Shown in pieces: positions 16,875 to 26,807 of a stretch of 64,000 nucleotides of DNA. A model generated the notes under the pieces. That model did no database searches. It had not been told where the DNA came from and saw only the letters and a list, made by a program, of their open reading frames with translations. Position 1 is the first letter of the stretch, and each line of letters begins with the position of its first letter. This DNA is from Mammaliicoccus sp. Marseille-Q6498 (lineage in GTDB: Bacteria > Bacillota > Bacilli > Staphylococcales > Staphylococcaceae), in contig NZ_OX267714.1 in NCBI RefSeq assembly GCF_946151045.1, positions 2,084,001-2,148,000 on the forward strand, in the 5' to 3' direction. Made by a program: the position numbers and the translations under genes.

Positions 16875-19814
16875 ATGCAAGAGCATCAAGTATTAACCAT
16901 TGATGGGACAGACTATCTTGTAGAAGAAGGAATGGGGTTATTAGACTTCATTAAATCCGAGAAAATTTCTTTTGTTCCGTCAATTTGTTATAACGAATCA
17001 TTAGGACCTATTGAAACGTGTGATTCATGTATTGTTGAAGTAAATGGACAGCTTCAGCGCTCATGTAGCACGATGATTGAAAATGGCATGGTCGTGAATA
17101 CTCAAATTGAAAAAGTGAAATCTGCACAAAAACAAGCGTTGGACAGAGTGCTTGAACACCATGAGTTATATTGTACAGTTTGTGATTATAACAATGGTAA
17201 TTGCGAAATTCACAATACAATGGGTGAGTTTGGACTAGAACATCAATCCGTACCTTTTAAATCTAAAGGTTATGAGAAAGATTATGGGGCATTTTATAGA
17301 TATGATCCGGACCAATGTATTTTATGTGGTAGATGTGTGGAAGTATGTCAAGACGTTCAAGTGAACGAGACTTTGACAATTGATTGGAAACGACAAGAAC
17401 CAAGAGTGATTTGGGATAACGATAAAGCAATTGATGAATCAAGTTGTGTTAATTGCGGGCAGTGTGTCACTGTTTGTCCTTGTAATGCTTTAATGGAAAA
17501 TAACATGTTAGGTAAAGCAGGTTATATGACGGATCAAAAACCTGGTTTATTACGTTCAATGATTGAACTCACTAAAAAAGCAGAAACAGGTTATGGACCG
17601 TTATTTGCAATTTCTGATTCTGAAGCGGCAATGAGAGAGCAGACGATTAAGAAGACTAAAACAGTATGTACATATTGTGGCGTAGGCTGTTCTTTTGATG
17701 TTTGGACGAAAGATAGAGAAATTTTAAGAGTCTTACCACATGAAGATTCTCCAGCAAATCACATCTCGTCATGTGTTAAAGGAAAATTTGCATGGGATTA
17801 TGTTAATTCGAAAGAACGTTTATTAAAACCACTTGTTAGAAAAGAGGGCTATTTCCAAGAAGTAGAATGGGAAGAAGCGATTAAAGTCATACGTGATAAA
17901 TTTACTGAAATAAAAAATGAACATGGAAAAGACGCTTTAGCATTTATTTCATCTTCTAAATGTACAAATGAAGAATCTTATTTAATGCAAAAACTATCTA
18001 GACAAGTTATTGGCACACATAACGTAGATAACTGTTCAAGATATTGTCAATCACCCGCAACACAAGGATTATTTAGAACAGTTGGTTACGGTGGAGATTC
18101 AGGTTCAATTGATGATTTAGAAAAAGCAGAAATGGTTATCACAATCGGAACGAATACAGCTGAAGCGCATCCTGTTATCGCCAGTAAAATTAAAAGAGCG
18201 CACAAATTATTAGGACAAAAATTATATGTATTCGATATAAGAAAGCATGAAATGGCAGAACGTGCAGATCAATTTTATTTACCGACACCTGGGACAGATT
18301 TAGTTTGGCTGTCAGCAGTCACAAAGTATATTATCGATCAAAATTGGCACAATGAAGCTTTTATTAATCAATACGTAAATGATTTTGATAAGTATTATGA
18401 AAGTTTAAAACCATTTACATTAGAATATGCAGAAGAAAAAACAGGCATCAGTAAATCAGAACTTCAACATATCGCCAAACAAATTCATGAAGTAGAATCA
18501 TTATCTATTTGTTGGGCAATGGGTGTTACGCAACATAGAGTTGGAAGTGACACGAGTACAGCTATCTCAAATCTTCTATTAGTAACAGGTAACTATATGA
18601 GACCTGGTACCGGAGCTTATCCACTACGCGGGCATAATAACGTACAAGGTTGTAGTGATATGGGAAGTATGCCAAATACATTCCCAGGATATCAAGATGT
18701 GTCAGATGATGAAATACGTCATAAATTTGAAGAAGCGTGGAATGTCACTTTAGATAGCGAGCGTGGTTTAGATAATCACCAAATGATAGATAAAATTCAC
18801 GAAGGCGAGTTACATTCTTTATACATTAAAGGTGAAGATACAGGCGTTGTAGATGCGAATATCAACTATGTGAGATCTGCATTTGAAAAAATAGATTTCT
18901 TAGTTGTACAAGATTTATTCTTATCTAAAACAGCAGAATTTGCTGACGTTGTATTACCAGCATCACCTTCATTAGAAAAGGATGGTACTTTTACAAATAC
19001 AGAACGACGCATTCAAAGAATAAATAAAGCGCTAGAGCCTTTAGGAGATTCTAAACCAGACTGGGAAATCATACAAACAATTGCGCAGTCACTCGGTGCA
19101 GATTGGAATTATAAACATCCTAGTGAGATATGGTATGAAGCACAATCATTAATGCCGCTTGTTAAAGGTGTTACGTATGACAGACTTGAAGGATATAACA
19201 GCTTACAATGGCCGATGAATGATGACGGCACTGATACACCATTGTTATATACAGAACGATTCCATTTTCCTGATGGTAAAGCAAGATTATATCCATTAGC
19301 GTTTAACGTTGAATCGAAAAAGACAAAAGAAATGTCATTGCATGTTAACAATGGTCGTGTGTTAGAACATTTCCACGAAGGCAATATGACGTATCAAGTT
19401 CCTGGATTAGCTTATAAAATGCCAAATAACTTTTGTGAAATTTCGAAAGAATTGGCAGAAGAGCACGGTATAGAAGATGGAGCAAAAGTTAAAATCACTT
19501 CAAAAGTCGGTTCGACAGAAGTACACGTACAAGTGACCGATAGAGTGACAGGTCATTACATTTATATACCGTTAAATGACCAAAATGAAGGTGCACCAAA
19601 CTTTATTACAGATAGCGATGTAGATAAAGATACGAACACACCAGCATATAAAGACAATTATGCTAAATTGGAAGTGATCACGAAAAAAGGTAAGTCTCCT
19701 ATACCAAAACATAATTCAAGGAATGGTAATCGACAGCCACAAATTAGCGTGAGAGTTCAAGATAAATGGGATAAACCAGAGTATACCTTCCCGAGTAAAG
19801 GTGGCGATAAATAA
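16875..19814 (+). CDS. fdhA: Formate dehydrogenase alpha subunit (molybdopterin, FdhA/YrhE type)
   Basis: A 979-residue oxidoreductase with several cofactor domains. The N-terminal [2Fe-2S] ferredoxin domain has Cys38, Cys49, Cys52 and Cys64. A His/Cys cluster region follows ([11 protein letters not shown]). Two 4Fe-4S motifs come next ([11 protein letters not shown] and [13 protein letters not shown]). The molybdopterin domain starts with CTYCGVGC near residue 265. The catalytic position is Cys in [13 protein letters not shown], so it is not a selenoprotein. [13 protein letters not shown] is a typical formate dehydrogenase motif. It oxidises formate to CO2 in the cytosol. The next gene overlaps by one base and encodes the DUF1641 partner. 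GGGGG precedes the ATG by about seven bases. Confidence 0.92.
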   Translation: MQEHQVLTIDGTDYLVEEGMGLLDFIKSEKISFVPSICYNESLGPIETCDSCIVEVNGQLQRSCSTMIENGMVVNTQIEKVKSAQKQALDRVLEHHELYCTVCDYNNGNCEIHNTMGEFGLEHQSVPFKSKGYEKDYGAFYRYDPDQCILCGRCVEVCQDVQVNETLTIDWKRQEPRVIWDNDKAIDESSCVNCGQCVTVCPCNALMENNMLGKAGYMTDQKPGLLRSMIELTKKAETGYGPLFAISDSEAAMREQTIKKTKTVCTYCGVGCSFDVWTKDREILRVLPHEDSPANHISSCVKGKFAWDYVNSKERLLKPLVRKEGYFQEVEWEEAIKVIRDKFTEIKNEHGKDALAFISSSKCTNEESYLMQKLSRQVIGTHNVDNCSRYCQSPATQGLFRTVGYGGDSGSIDDLEKAEMVITIGTNTAEAHPVIASKIKRAHKLLGQKLYVFDIRKHEMAERADQFYLPTPGTDLVWLSAVTKYIIDQNWHNEAFINQYVNDFDKYYESLKPFTLEYAEEKTGISKSELQHIAKQIHEVESLSICWAMGVTQHRVGSDTSTAISNLLLVTGNYMRPGTGAYPLRGHNNVQGCSDMGSMPNTFPGYQDVSDDEIRHKFEEAWNVTLDSERGLDNHQMIDKIHEGELHSLYIKGEDTGVVDANINYVRSAFEKIDFLVVQDLFLSKTAEFADVVLPASPSLEKDGTFTNTERRIQRINKALEPLGDSKPDWEIIQTIAQSLGADWNYKHPSEIWYEAQSLMPLVKGVTYDRLEGYNSLQWPMNDDGTDTPLLYTERFHFPDGKARLYPLAFNVESKKTKEMSLHVNNGRVLEHFHEGNMTYQVPGLAYKMPNNFCEISKELAEEHGIEDGAKVKITSKVGSTEVHVQVTDRVTGHYIYIPLNDQNEGAPNFITDSDVDKDTNTPAYKDNYAKLEVITKKGKSPIPKHNSRNGNRQPQISVRVQDKWDKPEYTFPSKGGDK

Positions 19815-20281
19815 TGGCTGAAAGAATTAAAGTAATAAGAAAGTTTCAAGAAACTAAAGAATATAAAATAGAACAGAACTTAAAAGACATTCAAGGTCGA
19901 CTGAGCGACCATAAAATCGCTATAGAAAAAGGCATAGACATACTAGACGCATTAGAAGAGGCACAAGCGTTAGACGCCTTTCATGCAGCGATTGTACAGC
20001 GAAAAGTCATTACGGGTAACCTTGTATCTGAACTTAATAAAGAACAATATGAAGGTGTTTTAGGAAATTTAGGACAATTACTATTTTTATTAGGCGATGT
20101 AGACTTAGAAGAAGCTTCTACTTTTATTAAAAAAATTAATAACGGTATGAAAGTTGCCAATAGAGCAAATTCTAACAAAAAGACATCTATGACAGATTTA
20201 CTCGGAGCATTGAAAGACCCTGAAATCAATCAAAGCGTTACAATGCTACTAAACTTCTTAAGAGGAATGAGTAGAGAATAG
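19814..20281 (+). CDS. DUF1641 protein, partner of formate dehydrogenase (YrhD type)
   Basis: A 155-residue helical protein with the DUF1641 pattern near its C-terminus (SMTDLLGALKDPEINQSVTMLLNFLRGMS). It starts on the last base of the fdhA stop. The fdhA/DUF1641 pair is conserved in staphylococci and bacilli (yrhE/yrhD). DUF1641 proteins are thought to be accessory or small subunits of the enzyme; the exact role is not known. A strong terminator follows. Confidence 0.85.
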   Translation: MAERIKVIRKFQETKEYKIEQNLKDIQGRLSDHKIAIEKGIDILDALEEAQALDAFHAAIVQRKVITGNLVSELNKEQYEGVLGNLGQLLFLLGDVDLEEASTFIKKINNGMKVANRANSNKKTSMTDLLGALKDPEINQSVTMLLNFLRGMSRE

Positions 20282-20287
20282 GGCGTG

Positions 20288-20323
20288 CCTGAGAATCAGT
20301 TGCTGATTCTCAGGTCTTTTTTT
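20288..20323 (+). terminator. Intrinsic terminator
   Basis: CCTGAGAATCAG and CTGATTCTCAGG form a perfect 12-bp stem with a 3-base loop and a T run. It ends the fdhA operon. Confidence 0.95.
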
Positions 20324-20406
20324 GCTTTAACACACGATATAATTGAAATTTAAAGATATTTAAGATAAGTTAAAACAGTAGAATTGCATATACAAAAAGA
20401 AAAGGT

Positions 20407-21192
20407 GTGAGCGCAATTAATTTCATCAAGGAAAGATTTGCCTTAATATTAGGAATCACTATTATATTAATTTTTATAGTATTACTCATTATATTTGAAT
20501 CACCATTCTTTAAGCATCATCAAACACATTCATATGACGAAGCGTTAAATATTCAAATGAAGAGTGATGCACCAGCTGTTACTCAAAAAGATAATAAATT
20601 TGTTTATGCTAATAAAAAAGAAGTCGATAAATACATGGATGTCGAAAAAAGTGAAACAGATATGCAATTTATGGATATCTCAAAAAAAGTCGATATTTCT
20701 GAAAAACAAGTTAAAGAAATATTGAAAGATAAAGGTATACTTAAAGGACAAGAAAAAGCATTTTTAAAAGCTCAAGAAAAATATGACATCAATATTATCT
20801 ACTTGATAAGTCATGCTTTTATTGAAACTGGAAATGGTAAATCAGAATTAGCAAAAGGTGTTAAAATGTCTAATGGAAAGACGTTTTATAACTTTTATGG
20901 CATTGGCGCATTCGACCAAGATGCAGTACAAACAGGGAGTAGCTATGCTCGTAAAAAAGGATGGACCAAACCTGAGAAAGCAATCGATGGTGGTGCGGAA
21001 TTTGTTAAGAACGATTATTTAGAAAATGATCAAAACACATTATACAAAATGAGATGGAATCCATATAACCCAGGACAACACTTATATGCTACTGATGTAA
21101 GTTGGGCTTCAAGTATTGGTAGCATTATGGAAAAATATTATCAAGAACACAAATTAAAAAAAGCAGATATTAATAAAGATTATTACAAATAA
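20407..21192 (+). CDS. Membrane-anchored glucosaminidase (SagB/SagA-like)
   Basis: The protein has 261 residues. An N-terminal membrane anchor spans about residues 10-32. A linker follows, then a glucosaminidase domain at about 100-255 with the catalytic Glu140 in SHAFIETGNGKSELAKG and a YNFYGIGA motif. It should cleave glycan strands of peptidoglycan outside the membrane, trimming nascent chains as SagB does in S. aureus. The start is uncertain. The frame opens at a GTG at 20407 with AAAAGG only one base away, while an in-frame ATT nine bases later is better spaced from AAGGTG. It lies between the fdhA operon and an FAD monooxygenase. Confidence 0.85.
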   Translation: MSAINFIKERFALILGITIILIFIVLLIIFESPFFKHHQTHSYDEALNIQMKSDAPAVTQKDNKFVYANKKEVDKYMDVEKSETDMQFMDISKKVDISEKQVKEILKDKGILKGQEKAFLKAQEKYDINIIYLISHAFIETGNGKSELAKGVKMSNGKTFYNFYGIGAFDQDAVQTGSSYARKKGWTKPEKAIDGGAEFVKNDYLENDQNTLYKMRWNPYNPGQHLYATDVSWASSIGSIMEKYYQEHKLKKADINKDYYK

Positions 21193-21273
21193 TCATCAAA
21201 CCTCATTCATGTTAAAATATAATATATACATGTAAGTAATAAACTTTTTATAATGAAGGAAGTAGTGAACAAA

Positions 21274-22401
21274 ATGAAAATTGCAGTAATTGGTGGAGGT
21301 ATAGGCGGATTAACAACTGCTGGATTACTTTATCAAACGGGTCACGATGTACAACTATATGAAAAACGAAATGATTTAATTCAAACTGGTGCAGGTTTAG
21401 GCATTGGTAGCAATGTTTTAAAAGCACTTAAACAATATAAAATGGCATATGCTATAGAACAAGAAGGACAATCATTAAAAAATATAGAAATCAGATCTAA
21501 CCTTAACGAATATTTAAATACTTTAAAAATGAGCGAAGATAAAGAAGCAAATATTACGATTCATAGAAATGTATTACATGAAATTTTAAAAACACAAGTA
21601 CCAGCTGAACGTATACATCTCGATCATAAATTAAAAGAATTTAAACAAAATGCAGATTCAGTTAGACTATATTTCGAAAATGGCGTTCAAGATCAATTTG
21701 ATTTAGTTATAGCAGCAGACGGATTAAACTCAGAAATAAGACAACAACTATTCCCTAAATCAGCACCTAGATATGCTGGGTATACTTGTTTTAGAGGTGT
21801 CGTTAAAGAACATTTCGACATGAAAAGCGACGTAGCTCTTGAATACTGGGGCCATAAAGGACGCTTTGGAATTGTACCTTTAAAAGATGATGAATGGTAT
21901 TGGTTCTGTACAATGAACGCAAAAGAAAAAGACTTACAATATAAATCATTCGAAAAACCACATTTACAAGCATACTTCAATCAATTTCCAGATGAAGTAA
22001 GACAAATACTAGACGCTCAAGAAGAAACAGGCATTCTACATCATGATATGTATGACTTAGTACCACTTAAATCATTCTATTCAGGAAGAGTCATTTTATT
22101 AGGAGATGCTGCACACGCAACAACACCTAATATGGGGCAAGGAGCAGGGCAAGCAATTGAAGATGCTGTAACGATAGCTAATTTACTAAAAGAAAGAGAT
22201 ATCGAATCAGCGCTTAATCGATATAACAAATTAAGAGTGAAACATACGAAGAAAGTAATCTTGAAATCTAGAAAAATTGGTAAAGCAGGTCAAACTTCAA
22301 GTACATTTAAAATAAAAATAAGAAATAGAGTACTCAAAACAAAATCATCAAAATCTTTAAGTAAAAAAGTGAAATTTCTTCAAAAAGCCAAATTAAAATA
22401 A
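21274..22401 (+). CDS. FAD-dependent monooxygenase
   Basis: A 375-residue flavoprotein of the PHBH-like class. The FAD-binding GGGIGG motif is at the start (IAVIGGGIGGLTTAGLL). The DG motif region is around residue 150 (VIAADGLNS). The GD motif is near residue 275 (LLGDAAHATTPNMGQGAG). It would hydroxylate an unknown substrate with NAD(P)H and oxygen. The frame opens seven codons upstream, but that ATG has no binding site. GAAGG lies before the ATG at 21274, which also begins right at the first strand of the Rossmann fold. The last 40 residues are very basic (many Lys/Arg). Confidence 0.88.
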   Translation: MKIAVIGGGIGGLTTAGLLYQTGHDVQLYEKRNDLIQTGAGLGIGSNVLKALKQYKMAYAIEQEGQSLKNIEIRSNLNEYLNTLKMSEDKEANITIHRNVLHEILKTQVPAERIHLDHKLKEFKQNADSVRLYFENGVQDQFDLVIAADGLNSEIRQQLFPKSAPRYAGYTCFRGVVKEHFDMKSDVALEYWGHKGRFGIVPLKDDEWYWFCTMNAKEKDLQYKSFEKPHLQAYFNQFPDEVRQILDAQEETGILHHDMYDLVPLKSFYSGRVILLGDAAHATTPNMGQGAGQAIEDAVTIANLLKERDIESALNRYNKLRVKHTKKVILKSRKIGKAGQTSSTFKIKIRNRVLKTKSSKSLSKKVKFLQKAKLK

Positions 22402-22405
22402 CAAT

Positions 22406-22446
22406 AAAACCCACACATCCGAATGTGAGCGGATGTGTGGGTTTTG
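22406..22446 (+). terminator. Intrinsic terminator (left twin, locus E)
   Basis: AAAACCCACACATCCG pairs with CGGATGTGTGGGTTTT. The identical stem recurs in direct orientation at 22931-22971, with one loop base changed. Confidence 0.95.
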
Positions 22447-22457
22447 TATAAATCTAT

Positions 22458-22546
22458 CCGATTAAAAACTCGCTTGCCTAGGGTACAGTCTCAGCCTGTA
22501 GTCTTCGACTCGTACTAAACGCTTAGGCGTCTTCGTTTTTAATCGG
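22458..22546. repeat. Q element, subtype II
   Basis: Nearly identical to 14953-15038, with the CGATTAAAAAC and GTTTTTAATCGG ends intact. It is followed directly by a 39-bp array. Confidence 0.9.
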
Positions 22547-22555
22547 TTAGGAATA

Positions 22556-22865
22556 TTCTAACGAGCATTTCTCGGAATTCTGCTCCTTAGAGAGTTCTAA
22601 CGAGCATTATTCGGAATTCTGCTCCTTACAGGATTCTAACGAGCATTATTCGGAATTCTGATCCTTATAGGGTTCTAACGAGCATTATTCAGAATTCTGC
22701 TCCTTACAGGATTCTAACGAGCATTATTCAGAATTCTGCTCCTTAGAGGATTCTAACGAGCATTATTCGGAATTCTGCTCCTTAGAGGATTCTAATGAGC
22801 ATTTCTCGGAATTTTGCTCCTTACAGGATTCTAACGAGCATTATTCAGAATTCTGCTCCTTAGAA
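22556..22865. repeat. 39-bp hairpin array, 8 units (locus E)
   Basis: Eight units of the TTCTAACGAGCATTATTC type. Most carry the EcoRI-centred palindrome or a close variant. The array lies between the convergent FAD monooxygenase and ActP-type symporter genes. It ends in CCTTAGAATGTGTTCAT, the same exit sequence as locus D. Confidence 0.95.
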
Positions 22866-22901
22866 TGTGTTCATCATCATTTATAAATTCTCGCTCTTAT
22901 A

Positions 22902-22930
22902 ACAAGTTCACTTTAAGTGACTTTGGCGAT
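22902..22930. repeat. Right-end tail repeat of array (locus E)
   Basis: ACAAGTTCACTTTAAGTGAC followed by TTTGGCGAT. It contains CACTTTAAGTG, an inverted repeat, and matches the tail of locus B. Confidence 0.65.
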
Positions 22931-22971
22931 AAAACCCACACATCCGAAAGTGAGCGGATGTGTGGGTTTTT
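22931..22971 (-). terminator. Intrinsic terminator (right twin, locus E)
   Basis: The same stem as 22406-22446. It ends the minus-strand symporter operon. Confidence 0.95.
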
Positions 22972-22982
22972 CATTCTTATAT

Positions 22983-24530
22983 TTAATGTGATATATCTGA
23001 TGTTGAAATGCCAGTTGCTGATTTTACTTGTACTTCTTTAAATTTGTCTTTTGATTCTGATTTTCCTAAGAATGTTCCTAAAAATGCTGCTATAAATCCA
23101 GCTGGTACTGAAATAATTGCTGGATTAGATAACGGGAATATAGGTGCCATTTTAATAAATGCTGTGCCTGCAGGGTTCATAACGTTAGGGCTTAGAATAA
23201 CGAGTGTAAGTGAAACAATTAAACCAACAGTTATGCCTGTTATGGCACCATGTGTGTTAAATCTCTTCCAAAATATCGTGAATACAATAACTGGTAGGTT
23301 TGCACTTGCAGCTACACAGAATGCTAATGATACAAGGAATGCTACGTTCATGTTTTGTGCAAATAATGCTAGTACTATAGATAACACTGAAACTGCTAAT
23401 GAAGCTAATTTTGCTGCTTTCATTTGTTCTTTTTCAGTAACGTTGCCTTTTTTAATGACTTGTCCGTAAATATCATGTGCAAATGCTGATGCACCAGTTA
23501 GTACTAGACCTGCTACTACAGCTAGTATTGTAGCGAATGCCACGGCTGCTACAAATGACATGAGAAAATCTCCGCCTAATTTTGCTGCTAACAGTGGGGC
23601 AGCCATATTACCAGCTGGGTTAGCTGAAATAATTTCTTCACGCGTTAATAACGCTGCTGCACCAAATCCTAAGAAGATTGTTAATATATAAAATATGCCG
23701 ATAATCCAAGTTGCCCACATAACTGAAGATCTTGCTGTTTTAGCATCTTTAACTGTGAAAAATCTCATAAGTATATGTGGTAAGCCTGCTGTACCGAACA
23801 ATAATGCAACGATAAGTGAAATATTATCTAAAGGTGATTTTCCTTGAGAACCAGGATTAATAAATTCACTTTTAAGTTCTGGTGCTTTAATATCATGCAT
23901 TGCACCAAACATTGACGAAATATTAAAATTAAAATGTAGTAAAACTAAAAATGTAATAATAACCGTACCAATCATAAGCAGTACAGCTTTTACCATTTGT
24001 ACCCAACTTGTTGCTGTCATGCCTCCGAATAAAACATAAATTGTCATCATAATACCAACTAAAATAACAGCAAGTGTATATGGTATGCCGAACAATAGTT
24101 GAATGAGTGCACCAGCACCGACTAATTGAGCAAGCATATAAAATATAACAATTGTGATAGATGAAACAGCAGCCATTGCACGTACTTTTTTAAGTTCAAA
24201 TCTTGCTGCAATCATATCAGCTAAAGTATATTTACCTAAGTTTCTTAAAGGTTCTGCCACAATGTAAAGCACGATTAGATAAGCTGTTAAATATCCAATA
24301 CTATAGAAAAAGCCATCAAACCCCCATAATGCAATCGCGCCTGCAATACCTAAAAATGAAGCGGCCGATAAATAGTCACCAGCAATAGCTAAACCATTTT
24401 GCCAACCTGTTAAGCCTCCTCCAGCAGTATAAAAGTCATTTGCCGATTGAGTCCTTTTAGATGCAAAATATGTAATAAGCAAAGTAATGCTGACAAAAAA
24501 TAAAAACATAATGACAACAATCATATTCAT
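22983..24530 (-). CDS. Sodium:solute symporter, ActP (acetate permease) type
   Basis: A 515-residue SSS-family transporter with about thirteen spans. Typical segments are DYLSAASFLGIAG near residue 50, YVLFGGMTATSWVQMVKA near 170, and LPHILMRFFTVKDAKTARSS near 250. These are hallmarks of the ActP/YwcA group, which imports acetate or other short carboxylates with Na+. It overlaps the DUF485 gene by four bases (ATGA). The DUF485-ActP order is the standard yjcH-actP arrangement. The exact substrate is inferred from that context. Confidence 0.87.
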   Translation of the reverse strand: MNMIVVIMFLFFVSITLLITYFASKRTQSANDFYTAGGGLTGWQNGLAIAGDYLSAASFLGIAGAIALWGFDGFFYSIGYLTAYLIVLYIVAEPLRNLGKYTLADMIAARFELKKVRAMAAVSSITIVIFYMLAQLVGAGALIQLLFGIPYTLAVILVGIMMTIYVLFGGMTATSWVQMVKAVLLMIGTVIITFLVLLHFNFNISSMFGAMHDIKAPELKSEFINPGSQGKSPLDNISLIVALLFGTAGLPHILMRFFTVKDAKTARSSVMWATWIIGIFYILTIFLGFGAAALLTREEIISANPAGNMAAPLLAAKLGGDFLMSFVAAVAFATILAVVAGLVLTGASAFAHDIYGQVIKKGNVTEKEQMKAAKLASLAVSVLSIVLALFAQNMNVAFLVSLAFCVAASANLPVIVFTIFWKRFNTHGAITGITVGLIVSLTLVILSPNVMNPAGTAFIKMAPIFPLSNPAIISVPAGFIAAFLGTFLGKSESKDKFKEVQVKSATGISTSDISH

Positions 24531-24838
24531 CTTTGTTGCTCCTCTCTATATGTTTTTAATAATTCATCAGAAGCAATATCAAAAGATTTTGCCTTGCTCA
24601 TATACACGGTTACGAGTGTCCATACCATTACAAATAATAAAAATGCATAAATCCAAGCCCAAGATATGTTCCAAAACGCAATATTATTCAAAATTGTCGT
24701 ATACCCTGTTAATACAGGGAAAAGCAAAGTTGCAATAATGAAGAAGACAGTGATAGGAAAAATAAACCTATTACGACTCCTTACAAGTTCCTTAAACTTT
24801 GGATCTTCTGCTATACGCATGTAGTCATGTTCCCTCAT
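24527..24838 (-). CDS. DUF485 membrane protein (YjcH type)
   Basis: A 103-residue protein with two spans (about residues 27-50 and 60-85). It has the DUF485 features RSRNRFIFPITVFFIIATLL and WTLVTVYMSKAKSFD. DUF485 proteins accompany acetate-type SSS symporters and are thought to help or modulate them. It is the first gene of the pair and ends in the four-base overlap with the symporter. GGGGGG precedes the ATG. Confidence 0.88.
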   Translation of the reverse strand: MREHDYMRIAEDPKFKELVRSRNRFIFPITVFFIIATLLFPVLTGYTTILNNIAFWNISWAWIYAFLLFVMVWTLVTVYMSKAKSFDIASDELLKTYREEQQR

Positions 24839-25022
24839 AAAAATCCCCCCCTTAGTAAGTTGTAAATATACAACTTAGTGTTATTTTATAAATTCGTCAC
24901 GAAATTGTCAATAAAAAATGGTAGCGCTTACATAATTATTTTGGTATATTCGATATTTTTACGTATTTTTTGTAGTGAAAGTGACTTTAAATCAAAATAT
25001 TTAGAAAATTTAATATTTGGTG

Positions 25023-25051
25023 TTGACGGTAGCGTGAAACATCAATATAAT
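25023..25051 (+). promoter_or_regulatory. Sigma-A promoter of the metNIQ operon
   Basis: TTGACG at 25023-25028, a 17-base spacer, and TATAAT at 25046-25051. It lies 40 bases before the metN start. No S-box or T-box leader is visible in the short leader. Confidence 0.75.
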
Positions 25052-25072
25052 TCTTATCATATTAATAAGAAT
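25050..25072. promoter_or_regulatory. Inverted repeat overlapping the metNIQ promoter
   Basis: ATTCTTAT and ATAAGAAT are perfect inverted arms with a 7-base spacer. The site begins at the end of the -10 box and covers the likely transcription start. A repressor site is a reasonable guess; the protein is unknown. Confidence 0.5.
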
Positions 25073-25090
25073 TCAGAAGGGATACATAAT

Positions 25091-26110
25091 ATGATTGAAT
25101 TTAAAAAAGTAAATAAAATTTTCCAACAAAAGAATTCTAAGATTCAAGCATTAGAAGATGTAAGTTTTAAAGTCGAAGCTCAAGATATTTTTGGTGTTAT
25201 TGGCTATAGTGGTGCTGGTAAGAGTACATTAATAAGACTCGTTAATGTGTTAGAAGAAAAAACCTCGGGAGAAATTATTGTAGACGGGCATGATGTTAAT
25301 CAATATTCTAAGAAGCAACTTCAAGACGTTAAGAAGAATATAGGGATGATATTTCAACACTTTAATTTATTGAATTCAAAAACAGTTTTTAATAATGTGG
25401 CGATGCCATTAATTTTACAAGGAACAAGCAAAGCAAAAGTAAAATCTAAAGTAAATGAATTACTAGAATTCGTTGGATTAGAAGATAAAGGGAAACAATA
25501 TCCAAATGAATTATCGGGCGGTCAGAAACAAAGAGTAGCAATAGCAAGAGCACTAGTAACAGATCCGAAAATATTATTATGTGATGAAGCGACAAGTGCA
25601 CTGGATCCTGCTACAACAGACTCAATTTTAAGACTATTGAAGAGAGTTAATGAGCAATTCGGTGTCACAATTTTATTAATTACTCACGAAATGAGCGTTA
25701 TTCAAAAAATATGTAATAAAGTTGCTGTTATGGAGAATGGTAAAGTGATTGAAATTGGTCCAGTATTAGACGTATTTAGTCATCCACAAACAGTTACTGC
25801 TAAAAATTTCGTATCTACTGTTATTACAACAGACATTTCTTCTAATTTAAAAAAATTAATACGTGAAGATAAAAATGCTACGGATATTAAATTATACATA
25901 GACGGGGAACAAGTTACACAGTCAATTGTTTATGACTTAATCACTAAGTATAACGTACAAATTAATATACTTTTTGCTTCTATGTCAGACATACAAGGTA
26001 CACCAGTTGGTTACTTAACATTACGATTAAATGGAAATAAAGAAGCGATACAAAATAGTTTTCAATATTTATCAGAATTAAATATTGAGTTTGAGGAGGT
26101 AGATGCATAA
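25091..26110 (+). CDS. metN: Methionine ABC transporter ATP-binding protein
   Basis: A 339-residue ATPase. Walker A is at about residues 38-46 (GYSGAGKST), the signature is LSGGQKQR, and Walker B is ILLCDEAT. After residue 260 comes the NIL domain that senses methionine in MetN proteins, ending NIEFEEVDA. It powers import of methionine or Gly-Met-like peptides together with the next two genes. The open frame extends 71 codons upstream across the promoter, but AGAAGGG before the ATG at 25091 fixes the start. The stop overlaps metI by one base. Confidence 0.93.
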   Translation: MIEFKKVNKIFQQKNSKIQALEDVSFKVEAQDIFGVIGYSGAGKSTLIRLVNVLEEKTSGEIIVDGHDVNQYSKKQLQDVKKNIGMIFQHFNLLNSKTVFNNVAMPLILQGTSKAKVKSKVNELLEFVGLEDKGKQYPNELSGGQKQRVAIARALVTDPKILLCDEATSALDPATTDSILRLLKRVNEQFGVTILLITHEMSVIQKICNKVAVMENGKVIEIGPVLDVFSHPQTVTAKNFVSTVITTDISSNLKKLIREDKNATDIKLYIDGEQVTQSIVYDLITKYNVQINILFASMSDIQGTPVGYLTLRLNGNKEAIQNSFQYLSELNIEFEEVDA

Positions 26111-26769
26111 TGTTTGGATCATCATTAGATTCATCGCAATTATTCGATTCCATATATCAAACGTTATATATGGTAACTGTCTCATTAATCATCGGCGCAT
26201 TAATCGGTATACCATTAGGCATTTTATTAGTTATAACGAGAAAAAATGGCATATGGCCTAATAGTTTCATATATCACGTGCTTAATCCGATTATAAATAT
26301 TTTAAGATCATTACCATTTATTATTTTACTTATAGCGATTGTGCCTTTTACAAAATTAATTGTAGGGACATCAATAGGTACTTCTGCAGCAATCGTACCT
26401 TTAACAGTTTATGTAGCACCATACATAGGTAGGTTAGTTGAGAACTCATTATTAGAAGTAAATTCAGGCGTAATTGAAGCGGCACATGCAATGGGTGCTT
26501 CACCATTTCAAATTATACGTCACTTCTTATTACCAGAAGCTTTAGGCTCATTAATACTAGCTTTAACAACAGCAATTATAGGTTTGATTGGTGCAACAGC
26601 AATGGCAGGAGCTGTTGGCGGTGGCGGTATAGGTGACTTAGCACTTGCATACGGTTACCAACGATTCGATACAATCGTCATCATCATCACGGTCATCATA
26701 TTAGTTATAATGGTTCAATTAATACAAACATTAGGCAACGTTTTATCAAAAATGGTTAGAAGAAGTTAA
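26110..26769 (+). CDS. metI: Methionine ABC transporter permease
   Basis: A 219-residue permease with five spans. The EAA-type loop is VIEAAHAMGASPFQIIRHFLLPEAL (cytoplasmic contact with MetN). The N-terminal TLYMVTVSLIIGALIGIPLG and the late AGAVGGGGIGDLA are MetI signatures. It forms the membrane channel of the importer. It starts on the last base of the metN stop. Confidence 0.93.
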   Translation: MFGSSLDSSQLFDSIYQTLYMVTVSLIIGALIGIPLGILLVITRKNGIWPNSFIYHVLNPIINILRSLPFIILLIAIVPFTKLIVGTSIGTSAAIVPLTVYVAPYIGRLVENSLLEVNSGVIEAAHAMGASPFQIIRHFLLPEALGSLILALTTAIIGLIGATAMAGAVGGGGIGDLALAYGYQRFDTIVIIITVIILVIMVQLIQTLGNVLSKMVRRS

Positions 26770-26807
26770 AAATATTTTAATAATAATACATAAAAGGAGA
26801 GATACGA

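Noticed and set aside
24840-25022. S-box (SAM) riboswitch before metN
   Set aside because: The conserved S-box helices and core bases are not visible, and the promoter lies only 40 bases before the metN start.
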